In this document: positions 59,306 to 64,000 of the stretch, one piece after another
Position numbering within the stretch: the first letter of the stretch is position 1
How the letters are laid out: each line of letters begins with the position of its first letter
The notes under the pieces: generated by a model
Databases searched by the model: none
What the model was told of the DNA's origin: nothing
Seen by the model: only the letters and a program-made list of their open reading frames with translations
Program-made: the position numbers and the translations under genes
Assembly (NCBI GenBank): GCA_008802785.1
Contig: VUYT01000009.1
Location: 372,001 to 436,000, forward strand
Origin: Symmetrospora coprosmae
Lineage: Eukaryota; Basidiomycota; Cystobasidiomycetes; Symmetrosporaceae
DNA length: 64,000 bases
Reading direction: 5' to 3'

Positions 59306-62300
59306 ATGAGCCACCTCAAACAGCAGGCGCAGGCGCAGGCCAGCGCCGCAGAGCCAGAGCTCGAAAAGGCTCTCGAGCTCACCTTTGACGCCACGACCAA
59401 CGAGATCAACCTGAACGTCTACGAGTACACGGATGCCAACCCTTCGGGCGTCCCGCTCAACCTCAAGTTCACGTATGCGCCCGAGACGGGGTACGCCCCC
59501 ATCCGCGAGGTCACGGACGACCGCAACAAGCGCATCAAGGCCCACTACTGGCAGCTGTGGGGCCTGGACGAAGGCAAGCCCGCAGACGAGATGGACAACC
59601 TCACCATCAACAACGAATTCCAGGGCGAGGTCGTCGAGATCAAGGAGGACGAGGTCGCACGCTTCTGCCGCGTCGTTGGCAACCTGCAGGAGGCCTACAA
59701 GGGCATCAACAAGCCCATGGAAGTGCCCATGGACTACGCCATCAAGATGGGATGGCGCTCCATCATGGCGTCCGTCTTCCCGCGCGAGATTGACGGCGAC
59801 CTCCTCAAGCTCGTCCACCTCTCGAACGGCTTTACCCAGCTCAAGAACGCACCCTCCCTCCGAGTCGGCGACAGGGTCACGTCCAACAGCAAGATTGTCT
59901 CGGTCACCAATTCGGACTCGGGCAAGACCGTCTCCGTCAAGGGCACCGTCTACCTGCTCGGCGAGAACGGCGACAAGACCCCCGTCATCCAGGTCGAGTC
60001 CAGCTTCCTCTACAGGGGCCGCTTCGACGACTTCCAGAACACATTCGACAAGAAAACCGACACGTCGTATTCGCTGCACCTCGCGACTCCGTCTGCGGTC
60101 GCCGTGCTCCAGTCCAAGGAGTGGTTTGACTGGCTCGACGACACCAAGCCCCTCACCTCGGGCACCACCCTCATCTTCAAGACGCGGTCCGAGTACTTCT
60201 ACAAGACCAAGGACACGTACTCGGAGGTCGTCATCATGGGGACTGCCTCGCTGGCGTCGACCATCGGCCCGCTCAAGGGCGTCGAGGAGGTCGCCGAGAT
60301 TGAGTACACCTCTGCCGGCTCGAGCAAGGGCAACCCGGTGCTCGAGTACCTCAAGCGCCATGGAACCCCGCTCGACCAGCCCATCCTGCTCGCCTCGCCG
60401 TACACCATCACGTCGGCCGAGCGGCCCTCGGTCATCCACACGCCTGCATCCAACGAGGCCTACTCGAGCATCTCGGGCGACGTCAACCCCATCCACGTCA
60501 ACCCGTACTTCTCCGATTTTGCCAACCTCCCAGGTACCATCACGCACGGCATGTGGACGTCCGCCGCCACCAGGCGCTACGTCGAGCAGGTCGCTGCGGA
60601 GAACCACCCGGAGCGCGTCGTCAGCTACAATGTCGCCTTCACGGCCATGGTCCTCCCCAACTCGGAGCTCCACGTCGTCCTCAAGCACATTGGGCAGAAG
60701 GACGGCAACAAGCTCATCGAAGTCTCGACCATCGATGCGGCCACTGGCGTCAAGGTCGTCTCCGGGCAGGCAGAGGTCAAGCAGGCGCCTACCGCCTACG
60801 TCTTCACTGGCCAGGGCTCGCAGGAACCAGGAATGGGAATGGAGCTCTATGCTTCCTCCGAGGTCGCTAGGAAGGTCTGGGACAAGGCCGACGAGCATCT
60901 CGGAGATGTCTATGGCTTTTCAATCATCGAGATTGTCAGGCACAACCCTCAGGTGCGTCCAGTTATCAAGTGTTTTCAGTACCTGATTGCGATGCCAACT
61001 GACTCTGGGTTATCTTGCCACGCTGTCGTCCACAGGAGCTCACCGTCCACTTCGGAGGCCTCAAGGGCCAGAGGATCCGACAGAGGTACATGGACATGAC
61101 GTACCACACCTCCGACAAGAATGGCAACATCAAGACGCTGCCCCTCTTTCCGGACATTGACCTGCGCACTTCGCGATACACGTTCTCGTCGCCGACCGGT
61201 CTGCTCTTCGCGACGCAGTTTGCGCAGATTGCGCTCGTCGTCACGGAGAAGGCGGCGTTCGAGGACATGCGCGCCAAGGGCCTTGTGCAGGAGGGTGCAC
61301 CGTTTGCCGGGCACTCGCTGGGCGAGTACTCGGCGCTCGCATCCATCGCGGAAGTCCTCCCCATCTCTGCGCTCGTCGACGTCGTCTTCTACCGAGGCAT
61401 TACCATGCAGCGCGCGGTCGAGCGCGACCATCTCAACCGGTCCAATTACGCCATGGTGGCCATCAACCCTAGCAGGATCGGCAAGACTTTCACGGATGCT
61501 GCTCTAAGAGAGGTCGTTGACACCGTCTCGAGCAGGACCGACACCCTTCTCCAGATTGTCAACTACAATGTCGACGGACAGCAATACGTGGCAGCTGGCG
61601 AGCTTGTCGCGCTCCAGTGCCTTGCGTGGGTTTCTTTTGCCGATCTCGTGTTTAGTATCATTTGGAATTGCAGCTGACGTGCATGCCCTCGCAGCAACGT
61701 GCTGAACTTCATGAAGATGCAGAAGATTGACCTCAAGAAGCTCACCGAGATGATGTCGATCGAGGAGGTCAAGGAGAAGCTTGGCGAGATTGTCGACGAG
61801 TGCTTCACCCAGGCAAAGGAGCTTGACGCCAAGTCCAATGGCCACATCAAGCTTGAGCGTGGCTTTGCTACCATTCCTCTTCCGGGGATCGATGTGCCCT
61901 TCCACTCGCGCTACCTCTGGGCGGGCGTTCTGCCCTTCCGGACGTACCTGTCAAAGAAGATCAACCCGTCCGACCTCAACCCGGACCTCCTTGTCGGGCG
62001 ATACATCCCGAACTTGACGGCCGTGCCCTTCGAGATCTCCAAGTCGTATGCGGAGCTTGTCTTTGGGCAGACCGAGTCGCCGCGCCTCAAGAAGGTGCTC
62101 GATGGATGGGAGAAGGACAACTGGGCTGCAGAGAGCAGCAGGAGCAAGCTAGGATACATTATCCTCGTCGAGCTCCTCGCGTACCAGTTCGCCTCACCTG
62201 TGCGCTGGATCGAGACGCAGGACAAGCTCTTTGCCGACTTCCAGTTCGAGCGGCTTATCGAGCTTGGACCTGGCCCGACCCTCACGGGAATGGCGCAGCG

Positions 62301-64000
62301 CACGCTCAAGGCAAAGTACCAGACCAACGACGACTCGACTTCGGTTAAGCGCGACATCTATTGCGTCGCCAAGAACCAGGCCGACATCTACTACATCCGC
62401 GAGGACGCGCCCGAGGCAGAAGCTGCGCCCGAGCCTGCCGCTTCTGCGGCTCCTGCTGCTGCTGCTGCGGCTCCGGCGCCTGTCGCTGCTGCCGCTCCTG
62501 CACCAGCCGCCGCGTCTGCTGGCCCAGCCGCTTCTGTCCCCGATGAGCCGCTCAAGGCTACCGACACCCTGCGCGTCATCATTGCTCAGAAGCTCAAGAA
62601 GTCTATCGGCGAGATCTCGCTGCAGAAGAACATCAAGGACATGGTTGGCGGAAAGTCCACGCTGCAGAATGAGATTCTCGGAGACCTGCAGGCCGAGTTC
62701 AGCTCCGCCCCAGAGAAGGGAGAGGAGCTGCCGCTCGATGAGCTGGGTGCTGCGCTGAACGTTGGGTATCCCGGCACACTCGGCAAGCACACCAACGGCC
62801 TCGTCTCGCGTCTGGTTGGAAGCAAGCTTCCCGGAGGCTTCGGTATTTCTGCCGTCAAGGCACACCTTGGCAAGCAGTGGGGTCTTGGCCCCGGTCGCAC
62901 CGACGGTGCCCTACTTGTCGGTCTCACCATGGAGCCGCCCAAGCGACTTGGTGCCGAAGCAGATGCGAAGGCATGGCTGGACTCGGTCGCACAGGCGTAC
63001 GCACAGCAGGCAGGCATCTCGCTCTCCGCTGGCGCTGCTGCCGGCGGAGGCGGCGGAGGTGGCGGCGGCGCTGTCGTCGACTCCGAGGCGCTCAACAAGC
63101 TCCAGGCGCAGCAGGACGAGTTTGTCTCGCAGCAGGTTGACGTCCTGCTCCGCTACCTCAAGCGCGACGGTCGCGAGGGCTACCGCCTCGCTGACGCCCA
63201 GAAGGTCGATGCAGAGGCACTGCAGGGTCAGCTCGATGCCATCAGCCGCGAGCACGGCGAGGCATACATCAACGGCATCCAGCCCGCCTTTGAGCCACTC
63301 AAGGCAAGGCACTTCAACTCGGCCTACAACTGGGTCAGGCAGGATGCTCTGCACATGTTTTACGACATGATCTTTGGACGCCTCACCACCGTCGACCGCG
63401 AGGTCACCAGGCGCTGCCTCATCATCATGAACAGGGCTGACCGGCCTTTCGTGAGTCATAGCTCGATCAGGTCCATCTCGCTTCACAAGATGCTGACCAT
63501 CTCATATCGCCCATGTCGTCCAGATCGAGTACATGACCTACGTTCTCGCAAAGGTCGATGCTGACAAGGGACCCACCTACAAGCTCGCCAAGGAGTTCGG
63601 CCTCCAGCTTCTCGAGAACTGCAAGGAAGTTGTCGGCACTGCTCCTCTCTACAAGGATGGTAAGTGGCGCTATTGCTTGCCCTGATGTCCGCGAGAATGG
63701 TTGACCAGGCTAACATCGCTGTTGGTGCCGCTCTCAGTCACCTTCCCCACTGCGCCCAGCACGACCATCACCGCGAAGGGAGACATTGTCTACCAGGAGA
63801 TCAGCCGCAAGGGTGTCTCACGTCTCGAGAAATACGTTGCCGAGATGGCAGCAGGCAGCTCCAGTCAACCCTCGGTCAACCTCGACAAGGTTCACGACAC
63901 CATCTCGAATCTCTACCGCCTTGTCAAGTCTCAGCCTCAGGTGTCGAAGCAGCACATGGCGGCCATCAAGTCGCTTTACGGCGAGGTCGTCAAGAGCATG
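59306..64000 (+). CDS. FAS2: Fatty acid synthase subunit starting at the dehydratase domain (5' part)
   Basis: This is the 5' portion of a cytosolic type I fungal fatty acid synthase gene; it runs off the window. Introns are 60953-61035, 61626-61694, 63451-63523 and 63660-63737, leaving about 1464 residues in view. Order: MaoC-like dehydratase region ([31 protein letters not shown] at about 390; [10 protein letters not shown]), malonyl/palmitoyl transferase ([14 protein letters not shown] at about 496; [11 protein letters not shown] at about 640 with the nucleophile Ser; [12 protein letters not shown]), an A/P-rich linker, one acyl carrier domain ([16 protein letters not shown], phosphopantetheine Ser), and the alpha-subunit structural region before ketoreductase. 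In yeast the dehydratase and transferase belong to the beta subunit. Here they are joined to the alpha part, so AT and ER must be encoded elsewhere. The start ATG precedes a Q/A-rich leader. Confidence 0.92.

Noticed and set aside
59258-60898. Antisense open frame of 546 codons opposite the fatty acid synthase
   Set aside because: It lies wholly opposite a strongly conserved coding exon. It is rich in D, V, L, E and R as expected from the reverse of GC-rich codons, and no family motif is visible.

Overview
This window is nuclear DNA from a filamentous or yeast-like fungus, most likely a basidiomycete. The genes are GC-rich, closely packed on both strands and broken by many short introns (about 40-120 nt, GT...AG). 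Almost every product is a eukaryotic or fungal family member: ERG20, PSD2, VPS34, CYP53, TAN1, HNT3, a fungal-type fatty acid synthase and WSC proteins. I see no tRNA, rRNA, CRISPR array, transposon or virus-derived element. The fatty acid synthase is split between its two genes at an unusual place, as reported for Rhodotorula toruloides. This supports Basidiomycota but does not fix the genus.

Layout, left to right. 1-5 kb: a protein of unknown function with an HExxH zinc-protease-like motif, an EFM7/NNT1-type methyltransferase and a STK16/ENV7-type kinase. 6-14 kb: a CYP53 benzoate hydroxylase, the PI3-kinase VPS34 and an MFS transporter. 14-21 kb: a 2-kb gene-free stretch, a four-finger C2H2 (Msn2-like) transcription factor and an alpha/beta hydrolase. 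21-29 kb: mitochondrial HTD2, ubiquitin-conjugating UBC7 with micro-exons, a small secreted protein, a GT61 glycosyltransferase and a glutathione S-transferase. 29-37 kb: a secreted DUF1996 protein with four WSC domains, TAN1 and a CBF1-type bHLH factor. 37-45 kb: a hydrolase-like protein lacking its nucleophile serine, a UBE2S-type E2, aprataxin HNT3, an unknown protein and farnesyl diphosphate synthase. 45-59 kb: a multidomain phosphatidylserine decarboxylase (PSD2), the glutamate-cysteine ligase regulatory subunit, a membrane protein of unknown function, COX11 and an OTU2-type deubiquitinase. 59-64 kb: the 5' part of a fatty acid synthase gene that runs off the window.

Most neighbours are unrelated housekeeping genes, and I see no biosynthetic cluster. 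Recurring themes are lipid metabolism (VPS34, PSD2, ERG20, HTD2, FAS), ubiquitin chemistry (UBC7, UBE2S, OTU2) and redox or detoxification (CYP53, GST, GCL modifier). Coding spans below run from start to stop codon and include introns. Splice sites were inferred by eye from GT/AG signals, reading frame and family conservation. No search or alignment was run.
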